A stretch of DNA of 64,000 bases, taken from assembly GCF_020410765.1 (NCBI RefSeq), contig NZ_CP084541.1, forward strand, positions 1,173,001 to 1,237,000, given 5' to 3'. This DNA comes from Streptomyces marincola. GTDB taxonomy: Bacteria > Actinomycetota > Actinomycetes > Streptomycetales > Streptomycetaceae. Shown piece after piece: positions 1-7,967 of this stretch. The notes beneath the pieces were generated by a model that ran no database searches, was not told the DNA's origin, and saw only the letters and a list, made by a program, of their open reading frames with translations. Within the stretch, counting starts at the first letter, position 1. Every line of letters starts with the position of its first letter. A program made the position numbers and the translations under genes.

Positions 1-258
1 CGCCACGGGGTGGCCCGTGGTCCTGGAGAGGTAGCCGGCCAGCTCGGCGCGCAGGCGCACCGCGTCCCGGTCCGGGTAGCGGTTGAGGTCGCGGGCGGCC
101 TCGGCGACGCGTTCCGCGATGCGGCGCACCAGGGCGTCCGGCGCCGGGTACGGGTTCTCGTTGGTGTTCAGCCGCACCGGGACGTCCAACTGCGGCGCGC
201 CGTAGGGCGTCTTGCCGCGCAGCTCGTCCCTGATGGGCAGGTCGTCGATGCGTGTCAC
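1..258 (-). CDS. hisC: Histidinol-phosphate aminotransferase, N-terminal part (runs off the window)
   Basis: PLP-dependent aminotransferase of histidine biosynthesis, converting imidazole-acetol phosphate to histidinol phosphate. Only the first 86 codons are visible. They begin VTRIDDLPIRDELRGK and contain the substrate-arm signature RLNTNENPYPAP and then NRYPDRDA, both typical of HisC and related class I/II enzymes. The GTG start lies at 258 and shares GTGA with the hisD stop, so the two are translationally coupled in a his operon. The catalytic lysine and the rest of the protein lie beyond position 1. Confidence 0.93.
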   Translation of the reverse strand, partial: MTRIDDLPIRDELRGKTPYGAPQLDVPVRLNTNENPYPAPDALVRRIAERVAEAARDLNRYPDRDAVRLRAELAGYLSRTTGHPVA

Positions 259-1592
259 GTGCTCTGGGGGGCCTTCCCGTTCTCGAACCGGACCTTGACC
301 GCGGTGCCGTGTGCGGGCAGGTCCTCGGCGTCGGCGAGGGTCACGACGTGGTGGGCCACGTCGGCGAGCGCCTGCCGGTCGTAGTCGACGACGTGGATGC
401 CGCGCAGGAAGGACTGCACGGAGAGGCCGGAGGAGTGGCAGGCGCAACCGCCGGTGGGCAGCACGTGGTTGGACCCGGCGCAGTAGTCGCCGAGCGAGAC
501 CGGCGCGTGCGGGCCGACGAAGACCGCGCCCGCGTTGCGGACCCGGGCGGCCAGCGCGGCGGCGTCGCGGGTGTGGATCTCCAGGTGCTCGGCGGCGTAG
601 GCGTCGCTGACGGCCAGCGCGTGGTCGAGGTCGCGGACCAGGACGGTGCCCGACTGCCGGCCGGTGAGCGCGGTGGCGATGCGCTCGTGGTGCTTCGCGG
701 CGGCGACCTGCGGGGCGAGTTCCGCGTCGACGGCGTCGGCGAGCGCCTCGGACGGCGTGATCAGGACGGCGGCGGCCAGCACGTCGTGCTCGGCCTGGCT
801 GATGAGGTCGGCGGCGACGAGCCGGGGGTCGGCGGAGTCGTCGGCGATGACGGCGACCTCGGTGGGCCCGGCCTCGGCGTCGATGCCGACGATGCCCTTC
901 AGCAGCCGCTTGGCGGCGGCCACGTACACGTTCCCCGGGCCCGTCACCATCCGGACCGGCGCGCACTCGGCGGTGCCGTGCGCGAACATCGCCACCGCCT
1001 GGGCGCCGCCCGCCGCGTGCACCTCGGTGACGCCGAGCAGCGCGCAGGCCGCCAGAATCGTGGGGTGCGGCAGGCCGGCGCTCCAGTCGTCGCCCGGGGC
1101 GCGCTGCGGGGGCGAGGCCAGCGCGATGGAGCCGACCCTCGCCTCCTGCGCGGGCACCACGTTCATCACGACGGACGAACCGTAGACGGCCTGGCCGCCC
1201 GGCACGTACAGGCCGACGCGCTCCACCGGCACCCAGCGCTCGGTGACGGTGCCGCCGGGCACGACGCGCACGGTGGTGTCGGTGCGCCGCTGCTCGCGGT
1301 GCACGAGCCGGGCGCGTCTGATGGACTCCTCAAGCGCGGCGCGCACGGCCGGGTCGAGCTCGTCGAGCGCGCGCCGCAGCGCCTCCTCGGGAACGCGGGT
1401 GCGCTCGATGGTGACCCCGTCGAACCGCCGCGCCAGGTCGATCAGCGCCGCGGTGCCCCGATGGCGCACGTCCTCGCAGATGGGCCGCACCTTTTCCAGG
1501 GCGGCCTCGACGTCGAGTTCGGCGCGGGGCAGCAGGTCGCGGTCGACGACACCCCCGACGGGTGAAGTCCGCAGGTCGATTCGGGTCAGCAC
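255..1592 (-). CDS. hisD: Histidinol dehydrogenase
   Basis: NAD-dependent, zinc-containing enzyme that oxidises L-histidinol to L-histidine in the last two steps of the pathway. The protein is 445 aa, normal for the family. Visible signatures are VPGG near residue 130, GPGN near 218, the ISQAEHD motif (residues 264-270) holding the zinc/catalytic Gln-His region, EHLEIH (335-340) and GSNH (373-376). The GTG start at 1592 (VLTRIDLRT) was chosen because family similarity begins there; the open frame continues upstream to 1982 without family similarity. It is the first gene of a his operon read leftward and overlaps hisC by 4 bases. Confidence 0.95.
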   Translation of the reverse strand: MLTRIDLRTSPVGGVVDRDLLPRAELDVEAALEKVRPICEDVRHRGTAALIDLARRFDGVTIERTRVPEEALRRALDELDPAVRAALEESIRRARLVHREQRRTDTTVRVVPGGTVTERWVPVERVGLYVPGGQAVYGSSVVMNVVPAQEARVGSIALASPPQRAPGDDWSAGLPHPTILAACALLGVTEVHAAGGAQAVAMFAHGTAECAPVRMVTGPGNVYVAAAKRLLKGIVGIDAEAGPTEVAVIADDSADPRLVAADLISQAEHDVLAAAVLITPSEALADAVDAELAPQVAAAKHHERIATALTGRQSGTVLVRDLDHALAVSDAYAAEHLEIHTRDAAALAARVRNAGAVFVGPHAPVSLGDYCAGSNHVLPTGGCACHSSGLSVQSFLRGIHVVDYDRQALADVAHHVVTLADAEDLPAHGTAVKVRFENGKAPQST

Positions 1593-1669
1593 CCGTCCAG
1601 TCTCGCAGACGGCGCGGGGGCCCCGCCGACGCGTTTCACCATGCGGGCCACGCCCGTGGACCCAGCCGA

Positions 1670-1675
1670 TAGGCT
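1670..1675 (+). promoter_or_regulatory. -10 box (TAGGCT) of a probable leaderless gene
   Basis: TAGGCT lies 8 bases before the GTG at 1684. That is the distance expected if transcription begins at the start codon. No good -35 is visible, and no ribosome-binding site precedes the GTG. Confidence 0.5.
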
Positions 1676-1683
1676 GGCCGGTC

Positions 1684-2451
1684 GTGACGACCACGCGCCT
1701 GCCGCTCTTCCCGCTGAACACCGTGCTGTTTCCCGGGCTGGTGCTGCCGTTGAACGTGTTCGAGGCGAGATACCGGGCCCTGATGCGCGACCTGCTCGAC
1801 CTGCCGGAGGACGGCCCGCGGCCGTTCGGAGTGGTCGCCATCAGGGACGGGCACGAGCGGGTGCCGAGCGCGCTCGGGCTGCCGGACGGCGACGAGCCGC
1901 CCGAGGAGGGCGCGGGCGCGCGGTTCGCGGCCGACCCGATGCGGTCGTTCCACGGCGTGGGCTGCGTCGCCGACGCCTCCACGATCAGGCCGCGCGCCGC
2001 GGCGGGCGGCGGAGAGGGCGGGGACGCGGAGGGCTACGAGGTGCTGGCGACGGGCACGACGCGGTTCCGCCTGCTCGCGGTGCACGCCGACGGGCCGTAC
2101 CTGACGGCGGACGTCGAGCCGCTGCCCGAGGTGCCGGGCGAGGGCGCGGGGGCGCTCGCCTCCGGCGTGCTGCGGGCGTTCCGCTCCTATCAGAAGGTGC
2201 TCGCCGGGGCGAACGAGCGGACGCTCGCGCCCGGCCAGGAGCTGCCGGACGACCCGTCGGTGGTGTCCTACCTGGTGGCGGCGGCGACGATGCTGTACAC
2301 GGGCGACAAGCAGCGGCTGCTCCAGGCCAGGGACACCGCGACGCGGCTCGCGGAGGAGCTGCGCATCCTGCGGCAGGAGACCTCGCTGATCAGCCGGCTG
2401 CCCTCGGTGCCTGGCGCGGAGTACACCACGCGCCCCACCAGCCTGAACTGA
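1684..2451 (+). CDS. LON-substrate-binding-domain protein
   Basis: A 255-aa cytoplasmic protein formed by a stand-alone Lon N-terminal (LAN/PUA-like) domain. The opening TTTRLPLFPLNTVLFPGLVL followed by NVFEARYR is the family hallmark. The C-terminal half is helical (SYLVAAATMLYTGDKQRLLQ). It has neither an AAA domain nor a Ser-Lys protease dyad, so it is not a protease. A substrate-recognition or adaptor role is assumed but unproven. It is divergent from hisD. The GTG at 1684 is preferred because it starts the conserved domain and sits just after a -10 box. Confidence 0.85.
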   Translation: MTTTRLPLFPLNTVLFPGLVLPLNVFEARYRALMRDLLDLPEDGPRPFGVVAIRDGHERVPSALGLPDGDEPPEEGAGARFAADPMRSFHGVGCVADASTIRPRAAAGGGEGGDAEGYEVLATGTTRFRLLAVHADGPYLTADVEPLPEVPGEGAGALASGVLRAFRSYQKVLAGANERTLAPGQELPDDPSVVSYLVAAATMLYTGDKQRLLQARDTATRLAEELRILRQETSLISRLPSVPGAEYTTRPTSLN

Positions 2452-2504
2452 GGCGCGTTCGGGGGCGGGGAGACGGCGGGACGACACGACGGGAGGGCGG
2501 GGCG

Positions 2505-3005
2505 GTGGCCAGGAAGCAGCGGGCCGCGGCGGGCGGGACGCCGGCGACGGCGGCCGCGACCCGGGCGGGGATCGCGTTCACGCTGCACGCGTACACCCAC
2601 GACCAGGCCGCGGCGGCCGCGTGGGGCGAGGAGGCGGCGCGGGCGCTGGGGGCCGACCCGGGCCGGGTGCTGAAGACGCTGGTGGCCGAGGTGGACGGGG
2701 CGCTGACCGTGGCGGTGGTACCGGTGTCGGCCTCGCTCGCCCTCAAGGCGCTCGCGGCGGCGGTCGGCGGGAAGCGGGCCGCGATGGCCGACCCGGCGGC
2801 GGCCGAGCGGACCACGGGCTACGTGCGGGGCGGGATCTCGCCCCTGGGGCAGCGCAAGCGGCTCCCGACGGTGGTCGACTCCTCGGCGGCCGGGCACGCC
2901 ACGGTGTTCGTCTCGGCGGGGCGGCGGGGTCTGGAGATCGAACTGGCGCCCGCCGACCTGGTGGCCTTGACCGGCGCGACAACCGCGCCGATCGCGCGCT
3001 TCTGA
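2505..3005 (+). CDS. YbaK/EbsC-type Cys-tRNA(Pro) deacylase
   Basis: 166-aa protein of the YbaK family, which hydrolyses mischarged Cys-tRNA(Pro) in trans during translation quality control. Family features are the N-terminal TPATAAATRAGIAFTLH and the core VLKTLVAEVDG, with the conserved lysine, followed by GYVRGGISPLGQRKRLP. It starts at GTG 2505, a few bases after a GGGAGGGCGG purine run, and lies 53 bases after the LON-domain gene on the same strand, so co-transcription is possible. The aminoacyl specificity cannot be told from sequence alone. Confidence 0.88.
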   Translation: MARKQRAAAGGTPATAAATRAGIAFTLHAYTHDQAAAAAWGEEAARALGADPGRVLKTLVAEVDGALTVAVVPVSASLALKALAAAVGGKRAAMADPAAAERTTGYVRGGISPLGQRKRLPTVVDSSAAGHATVFVSAGRRGLEIELAPADLVALTGATTAPIARF

Positions 3006-3064
3006 GGGGGCGCGCCGGGGCGCGTGCGCGGGGGCGGCCGTTCGTGAGGAAGGCGTGGCCGGAG

Positions 3065-3793
3065 CTACCGCGCGCCGGGCGCCTCGGGGCCCTGCGTGTC
3101 CGGACCGCGCGCCGGAGGCTCCTGCGCGTCGGGGCCGTGCGGCGCGGGCCCGGCCGGCCAGTGCGGCGGCTGGGCCGGGGGCGACTGCGGGTCGCGCGGG
3201 CCCCAGACGGCCTGGCACAGCAGGTGGACGCCGACGGCGGCGAAGGGCAGCCCGAGCAGCACGCCGCGGGCGCCGAGGTCGAGCGGGGCGTCGAACTCCA
3301 CGCCGACCCCCGCCTCCCGCGCGCGGGCCGCCACGTCCTGGCCGGGACCGAGCCACACGCCGGTCCGCCAGGCGAGCCACGCGCCGGCCAGGGCGCCCGC
3401 GGCCACGCCGAGCGGCACGCCCACGCCGCCGTCGCGCCGCAGCAGGAAGACGACGACGCCGGCCGGCAGCCCGATGAGGAGGCCGGCGAGCAGGAACGTG
3501 CCGTCCGCGCCGATGGCCGCCTGTCCCTCGGAGTTGGCCAGCAGCACCGCGCGGCCGTCGGAGACCAGTGGCACGCGGGGCGCGCGCCACAGCCACACGA
3601 GGCCGAGGACGAGGCCGGTGGCCAGGGTGAGCGGGAGGGCCACGAGCAGGGCGGTGCGTATCTCGCGTCCCCAGTCGGACACCGCCCGCGGCCCCCCTGG
3701 CCCTGAGCCGGCGGCCGGCGGCGGGGCGGCCCACGGATCGTGACGCCGGTCGGCGGCCGAGCGGTGGTCCGGTGCAGGCTGGGGAACGGTCAC
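3065..3793 (-). CDS. Uncharacterised membrane protein with Pro-rich tail
   Basis: 242 aa. I do not recognise a functional family. A cytoplasmic Pro/Ala/Arg-rich N-terminus (about 45 aa) is followed by four likely membrane segments (about 48-70, 98-118, 122-145 and 180-200), and then a C-terminal tail rich in Pro, Gly and Gln. The GTG at 3793 gives the shortest product containing all segments. The gene converges on the ybaK-like gene and is followed leftward by nothing of its own strand for about 1.5 kb. Similar small membrane proteins with disordered tails are common in Streptomyces. Confidence 0.65.
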   Translation of the reverse strand: MTVPQPAPDHRSAADRRHDPWAAPPPAAGSGPGGPRAVSDWGREIRTALLVALPLTLATGLVLGLVWLWRAPRVPLVSDGRAVLLANSEGQAAIGADGTFLLAGLLIGLPAGVVVFLLRRDGGVGVPLGVAAGALAGAWLAWRTGVWLGPGQDVAARAREAGVGVEFDAPLDLGARGVLLGLPFAAVGVHLLCQAVWGPRDPQSPPAQPPHWPAGPAPHGPDAQEPPARGPDTQGPEAPGAR

Positions 3794-3929
3794 CCCGTCA
3801 TCCTGCCAGGCGCGGGCATCTGTTCGGCCCGCGGGACGGCCGTTCGGGCGTATGAGCGTATGGTCCGGCCGGAGCGGTGCGCGGGGCCGCGCGGCAGGGC
3901 CCGGGCCCGGGCCGCGGCAGGGCCGCGGT

Positions 3930-4742
3930 TCAGCGGAGCGCGGCCCTGCGGTACGCCCACGTCGCCAGGGCCAGGGCGGCGGCGCCCACGGCGGCGCACA
4001 CGGCGAGGTTCGCCGCCACCGAGGCCCACGCCGGGTCGGGCCCGAGCGCGACGGCGAGCGCGTCCACCCCGTACGTCGAGGGCAGCAGGTCCCTGGCCAG
4101 CCGCACCAGGCCGGGCAGCCGCCCCTCCGGCAGCACGCCGAGCAGCAGCGCCGCCGACATGCCCAGCTGGCCGCACAGCGTGGCCAGCTCGGCCCGGGGC
4201 GCGAGCAGCCCGAGCGCCGCACCGAGCCCGGCGAGCGCGGCGCCCGCCAGCGGCACGACGGCGAGCAGCACCCACAGGCCGCCCATCGGCAGCTGGTAGA
4301 GCAGGCTGCCCGTCACGGCCGTGACGAGCACGCCCGGCACGGTGAAAGAGGCGTACGCGGCGGCCGTGCCGAGCGCCACGGCTGCGGCGGGCACCGGCAG
4401 CGTCGCGTAGTGGTCGAGCCCGCCCGCGGAGCGCAACTGCCCGAAGTACTGGGCCAGCAGGTTGAGGGCGACGAACGCCACGACGAGCACGGCGGAGCCC
4501 GCGACCACCGCGCGCGCCTCCTCCCCCGCGCCGCCGTCGACGACGCCCCGCATCAGCACCATGATGCCGATGGACTGGAACGTCGCGACGAACAGCAGCG
4601 GAATGCGCGCCACGCGGGCCCGTGAGAGCTGCGCCCGGTAGACGGCGCCGAGCGCGGGCCACAGACGGGCGCGCGGCGCCAGCGGGTGCGCGCCGGGCGG
4701 GGCCGACCGGGTCCCGGCCGGCCGTTCCTGCCGAGCGGTCAT
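3930..4742 (-). CDS. ABC-2 type exporter, permease subunit
   Basis: 270-aa integral membrane protein with six predicted hydrophobic segments and the layout of ABC-2 permeases: a cytoplasmic start, YRAQLSRARVARIPLLF at the first segment, and a helical bundle ending in LALATWAYRRAAL. It overlaps the upstream ATPase gene by 4 bases (ATGA), so the two form one translationally coupled exporter. The substrate is unknown; such pairs often export drugs, lipids or peptides. Confidence 0.85.
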   Translation of the reverse strand: MTARQERPAGTRSAPPGAHPLAPRARLWPALGAVYRAQLSRARVARIPLLFVATFQSIGIMVLMRGVVDGGAGEEARAVVAGSAVLVVAFVALNLLAQYFGQLRSAGGLDHYATLPVPAAAVALGTAAAYASFTVPGVLVTAVTGSLLYQLPMGGLWVLLAVVPLAGAALAGLGAALGLLAPRAELATLCGQLGMSAALLLGVLPEGRLPGLVRLARDLLPSTYGVDALAVALGPDPAWASVAANLAVCAAVGAAALALATWAYRRAALR

Positions 4743-5803
4743 GCCCTCTCCAGTCCCTCGCCCCGGCCGCCGAGCGCCAGGTAGACGTCCTCAAGACTCG
4801 GCGTGGCCAGCGTGAAGTCGTCGAGCGCGGCGAACGCGGGCCCGCGCGTGACGGCCGCGACCACCGACCTGGCCCGCTCGGGCGGCAGGCGCAGGGTCCA
4901 GCGGCGCCCCGCGACGGTGGCCGAGCCGAACAGGGCCGCGATCTCCGGCTCCCCGAGCGGCGGCTCGCCGCGCCAGACCAGGTCGAGGCGGACCTCGGAG
5001 CTGACCATGCCCTTGAGCCCGCCGGGGGTGTCGCACGCGATGACGCGGCCCGCGTCCAGGACCGCCACGCGGTCGAGCACGGTCTCCGCCTCGATGACGT
5101 TGTGGGTGACGAGCAGCACGGTGGTGCCGTCCCGGGTGCGCCGCCGGTCGATCGCCGCCCACACGGCGCGCCTGGCCACCGGGTCCATGCCCGCCGTCGG
5201 CTCGTCGAGCACGAGCACCGGGCGCTCGCCCGCGAGCGCCGCCGCGACGCAGGCCAGTCGGCGCTGGCCGCCGGAGAGCTTCTTGAGCGGCTGACCGGCC
5301 AGGGGCGCGAGGTCCAGCTCGTCGAGCACGGCGTCGCGCGCCGCGCGGGCCGCGGGCGCGTCGAGGCCGCGCAGCCGCGCGGTGGTCTCGGCGGCGAGCG
5401 CGACGGTCAGCTCGTCGAGTGCCGTGGACTCCTGGCCGAGGTAGGCGAGCAGCCGCGCCGCGCGCCGCGGGTGGCGCACCAGGTCGTGGCCGAGCAGGGT
5501 GATGCTGCCCGCGTCCGGCCGCAGCAGGCCGGTGAGTTGCCGGACGAGGGTGGTCTTGCCCGCGCCGTTCGGACCGAGCAGCCCGAAGATCTCGCCGCGG
5601 GCGATGTCGAGGCTGATGTCGTCGCTGGCGCGGACCGGCCGCGGGGGCTCGGCGCCCCGCCCGCGGCGGGGGCGGGCGGCCGGGTAGGTCTTGGTCAGGC
5701 CGCGCACGGCGAACGCGGCCCGGGCGGCGGCGGTCGCCGCGCCGCCCGGCGCGTGCCGCTCCGTGGGAGGGCGGGAGCCGGCCCGTGCGATGGATGAGGC
5801 CAC
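4739..5803 (-). CDS. ABC transporter ATP-binding protein
   Basis: 354-aa ATPase partner of the permease that follows. It shows Walker A GPNGAGKT (77-84), signature LSGGQ (176-180), Walker B with LVLDEPTAG (197 onward) and the H-loop in VTHNV. The C-terminal extension of about 100 residues resembles that of DrrA-like exporters. About 60 residues precede the ABC core, with an Arg-rich stretch. The start codon at 5803 is the first in frame, and a shorter start cannot be excluded. Confidence 0.9.
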   Translation of the reverse strand: MASSIARAGSRPPTERHAPGGAATAAARAAFAVRGLTKTYPAARPRRGRGAEPPRPVRASDDISLDIARGEIFGLLGPNGAGKTTLVRQLTGLLRPDAGSITLLGHDLVRHPRRAARLLAYLGQESTALDELTVALAAETTARLRGLDAPAARAARDAVLDELDLAPLAGQPLKKLSGGQRRLACVAAALAGERPVLVLDEPTAGMDPVARRAVWAAIDRRRTRDGTTVLLVTHNVIEAETVLDRVAVLDAGRVIACDTPGGLKGMVSSEVRLDLVWRGEPPLGEPEIAALFGSATVAGRRWTLRLPPERARSVVAAVTRGPAFAALDDFTLATPSLEDVYLALGGRGEGLERA

Positions 5804-5887
5804 GATGGGCCAGCCTACGTGGCGACCGGGCCCGGCGGGACACCGGGGCGCGTTCCGGTCATGTCCCCGCCGGGCGGCGGGGCGCGG

Positions 5888-7111
5888 TCAGGAGGCGCGT
5901 TCCGCGCCGGTGCGGGTGTCGACCTCGCGCCAGAACCCGGCCCGGATCGCGTACCGGTCCTGCTCGTCGATCTGGTCGTCCTTGTGCGCCAGCAGCCCGA
6001 AGCGGGCGGCGTAGCGCAGCAGTTCGCCATCGATCCGGTGCGGGATGCGCGGGTACTCGCCGGAGAGCTGCTGCAAGTGCGCGGCGGCGGAGAGGCGTTC
6101 GGCCCAGCGGCGGGCGAAGACCTGCCCGACCTCGAACGGGTCGCCGCTGACCGCCGTGATGTCCTCCTCGCGGTCGGCCCAGCGCTGCTCGGCCGTGGTG
6201 AGCTGGGAGAGCATCGGAAGTCCCGCGATCTCCGGTGGCTCCTCGGGGGCGCCGCGGTCCACCCAGCCGCGGTCGGAGGACCAGCGCAGCGTGGCGGTCG
6301 CGGGCGGCGGGACAGGACGGCCGAGCGAGGCCAGGTCCTTGGGCGTCGGCACCCCCTTGGGCGCGGGCCCCGCGGCCTCGCGCGGCTCGGGGCCGCAGGG
6401 CTGCTCCGGTGGCCTGGCGACACCGTTCTTCGCCCCGACCGCGCTCTCGTGGCGGGCGGGGGTCTGCCCGGCGGCGGGCGCGGAGGTCTCGGGCAGCGGC
6501 GCGGCGAGGATCGCGGCGATCTCCGGGCGGGGCACGCCCGGCCTGGCGCCGGCGGGGACCGCGTCGCTGAGGCGCACGGCCCGCGTGATCCAGGCGCGGT
6601 CGAGGACGCGGCGTTCGTCGGCCTCGGCCACCAGGTCCTCGGACTGGTTGTAGTCGCCGTCGGCGGCCTGCACGGCCCACAGGTGGACCGCGACGCCGTG
6701 CTCCTTGGCCGACATCAGTCCTGGCAGCAGATCGCCGTCGCCGGTGACGAGCACGATGTCGGCGCAGGCGCGGTTGCGGGCGAGTTCGGTCAGCTCGGCG
6801 TGCATCGCGGCGTCGACGCCCTTCTGCGCCCAGCGGCCGTCGCTGCGGGTGAGCGCGCCGAGCCGCACGGTGACGCGCGGCATGACGCGCAACCGCCGGT
6901 GCTCGGGCTGGGGTACGCGGTCGGGCGCGCCGTCGAACCAGTAGATCCGCAGCAGAGGGCTGCCTGTGTCCGCCTCCGCGCGCTCCCGCAGGCCCTGGAT
7001 GAGGGCCGTGTGGTCCACGGTGATGCGGGGCCGGGCCGGCTCTCCGGCGAGAAGGCTGGCGGCGGCGCCAAGCAGATAGCCGGCATCCACCAGGACGACG
7101 CAGCGGTCCAC
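5888..7111 (-). CDS. NYN-domain (PIN-like) protein, putative RNase
   Basis: 407-aa cytoplasmic protein. Residues 1-180 form an NYN/LabA-like domain with acidic residues at the expected places: VVLVDAGYLL near the start, KGVDAAMHAEL in the middle and DIVLVTGDGDLLP further on. This fold belongs to the PIN/FLAP nuclease group and suggests metal-dependent RNA cleavage, not shown here. The middle is a Pro/Ala-rich linker. The C-terminal 120 residues are helical, with QLTTAEQRWADREEDI and LLRYAARFGLLAHK, possibly a winged-helix or LOTUS-like module. It starts at GTG 7111 after GAAGGTG. Confidence 0.8.
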   Translation of the reverse strand: MDRCVVLVDAGYLLGAAASLLAGEPARPRITVDHTALIQGLRERAEADTGSPLLRIYWFDGAPDRVPQPEHRRLRVMPRVTVRLGALTRSDGRWAQKGVDAAMHAELTELARNRACADIVLVTGDGDLLPGLMSAKEHGVAVHLWAVQAADGDYNQSEDLVAEADERRVLDRAWITRAVRLSDAVPAGARPGVPRPEIAAILAAPLPETSAPAAGQTPARHESAVGAKNGVARPPEQPCGPEPREAAGPAPKGVPTPKDLASLGRPVPPPATATLRWSSDRGWVDRGAPEEPPEIAGLPMLSQLTTAEQRWADREEDITAVSGDPFEVGQVFARRWAERLSAAAHLQQLSGEYPRIPHRIDGELLRYAARFGLLAHKDDQIDEQDRYAIRAGFWREVDTRTGAERAS

Positions 7112-7330
7112 GTTGCACCTTCTTTCTCCGACGTTCCCCGGGCGTTTTCTTGAGTCTGCCCGACCGCGCCGCCGTTATCTGTCCCAACTCGATCTTCGGC
7201 GTGGCGAATCCGGGGAGGGCGTGAGGAATCCACGGAGCACACCCGCCCGGAATGCGAACTATGGTGCGCCGTGCGAATCTGGTGGCGGTCGGCGTTCCAC
7301 GCCCGGATGATGTGTCACCAGGAGGCGATC

Positions 7331-7456
7331 ATGGCCAGGAACAAGAACCGCGACCGGCAGGCGGAGCGGCGCCCCGAGCCCGAACCGCCCCGTCCCGACG
7401 CGCCAGTCGAGCAGCCGAGGGGGAAGAAGCGCGAACGGCGCTTCGGCCACAACTGA
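7331..7456 (+). CDS. 41-aa highly charged small protein
   Basis: A short ORF (MARNKNRDRQAERR...) of 41 residues with a perfect AGGAGG ribosome-binding site about 5 bases before the ATG. It has about one third Arg/Lys, a Pro/Glu-rich middle and the ending KKRERRFGHN. No membrane segment, no cysteines. Function unknown; it could be a nucleic-acid-binding or spore-associated basic peptide, but that is inference. A 16-bp-stem hairpin follows 15 bases after the stop. In-frame upstream ATG codons exist but lack a ribosome-binding site. Confidence 0.7.
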   Translation: MARNKNRDRQAERRPEPEPPRPDAPVEQPRGKKRERRFGHN

Positions 7457-7471
7457 CCAGCCACGGCACGT

Positions 7472-7504
7472 GAGGGCGCACCCCTGCGGCAGGGGTGCGC
7501 CCTC
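7472..7504. terminator. Bidirectional hairpin terminator
   Basis: Perfect 16-bp arms (GAGGGCGCACCCCTGC and its complement) flank a single central base. It lies between the convergent 41-aa gene and the 83-aa ORF. There is no T-run, as is usual in Streptomyces. Confidence 0.75.
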
Positions 7505-7521
7505 GCGCGCCGGGGCGGCCG

Positions 7522-7773
7522 TCAGGCGGCGCCGCCGGCCGGCGCGCCACCGCCGCCGGCCCGGCGCGGGCCGCTCGGCCGGGGGCCTGACCCGGCCGGC
7601 CACCGCGGCCGTTCACCGCGGTGGACGGTGTCCGACGCCTCGTGGACACAGGTCAGCCGGTCCTCGAAAGCGGATCCGGGGAAATACGCCGCGAGCGCGT
7701 GCACGGCCTCCTGGCGCGACACGTGCGCCTGGCGCAATAAGAACAAGGCTTTTTCGATCATTCGGGCATCCAT
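7522..7773 (-). CDS. 83-aa hypothetical protein with a TTA codon
   Basis: Small ORF starting at ATG 7773 (MDARMIEKALFLLRQAH) after a GAGGGG purine run. Residues 1-55 look like a compact helical domain (SRQEAVHALAAYFPGSAFEDRL), and the rest is a Gly/Pro/Arg-rich tail. Codon 12 (7738-7740) is TTA, so translation would depend on the bldA tRNA if the host is a Streptomyces. The first 13 codons are unusually AT-rich (AAA, TTG, TTC, TTA, TTG). Not assigned to a family. Reality as a gene is moderately supported by codon bias after residue 15. Confidence 0.5.
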   Translation of the reverse strand: MDARMIEKALFLLRQAHVSRQEAVHALAAYFPGSAFEDRLTCVHEASDTVHRGERPRWPAGSGPRPSGPRRAGGGGAPAGGAA

Positions 7774-7860
7774 GACGGCCCACCCCTCAAGAGGCTCATT
7801 CTCCTTCTCGAAGGTAGACCGCCCGGATTCCCGATTCGGTAAAGCCGATTCCATTATCCG

Positions 7861-7938
7861 CTCAACTATCCGGCTCAACTGTCCGGCTCGACTGTCCGGC
7901 TCGACTGTCCGGCTCGACTGTCCGGCTTTACCGTCCGC
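7861..7938. repeat. 13-bp tandem repeat array (six units)
   Basis: Six consecutive 13-mers: CTCAACTATCCGG, CTCAACTGTCCGG, three identical CTCGACTGTCCGG units, and a degenerate CTTTACCGTCCGC. The array lies upstream of the 83-aa ORF and directly beyond the dnaE terminator hairpin, with which its last unit overlaps. Units drift from AT-richer to consensus toward dnaE. Confidence 0.9.
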
Positions 7939-7960
7939 TCCGCCCCGGGGCGGAGCGGAC
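7933..7960 (-). terminator. Perfect 28-bp palindrome, likely dnaE terminator
   Basis: GTCCGCTCCGCCCC followed directly by its exact reverse complement. It starts 7 bases downstream of the dnaE stop (transcription leftward). Confidence 0.75.
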
Positions 7961-7967
7961 GGGGGCG

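Noticed and set aside
3930..5803. ABC exporter as a self-resistance gene of a biosynthetic cluster
   Set aside because: No biosynthetic genes are found in the flanking sequence.
7861..7938. 13-bp repeats as a CRISPR array
   Set aside because: The units are contiguous, with no unique spacers and no cas genes.
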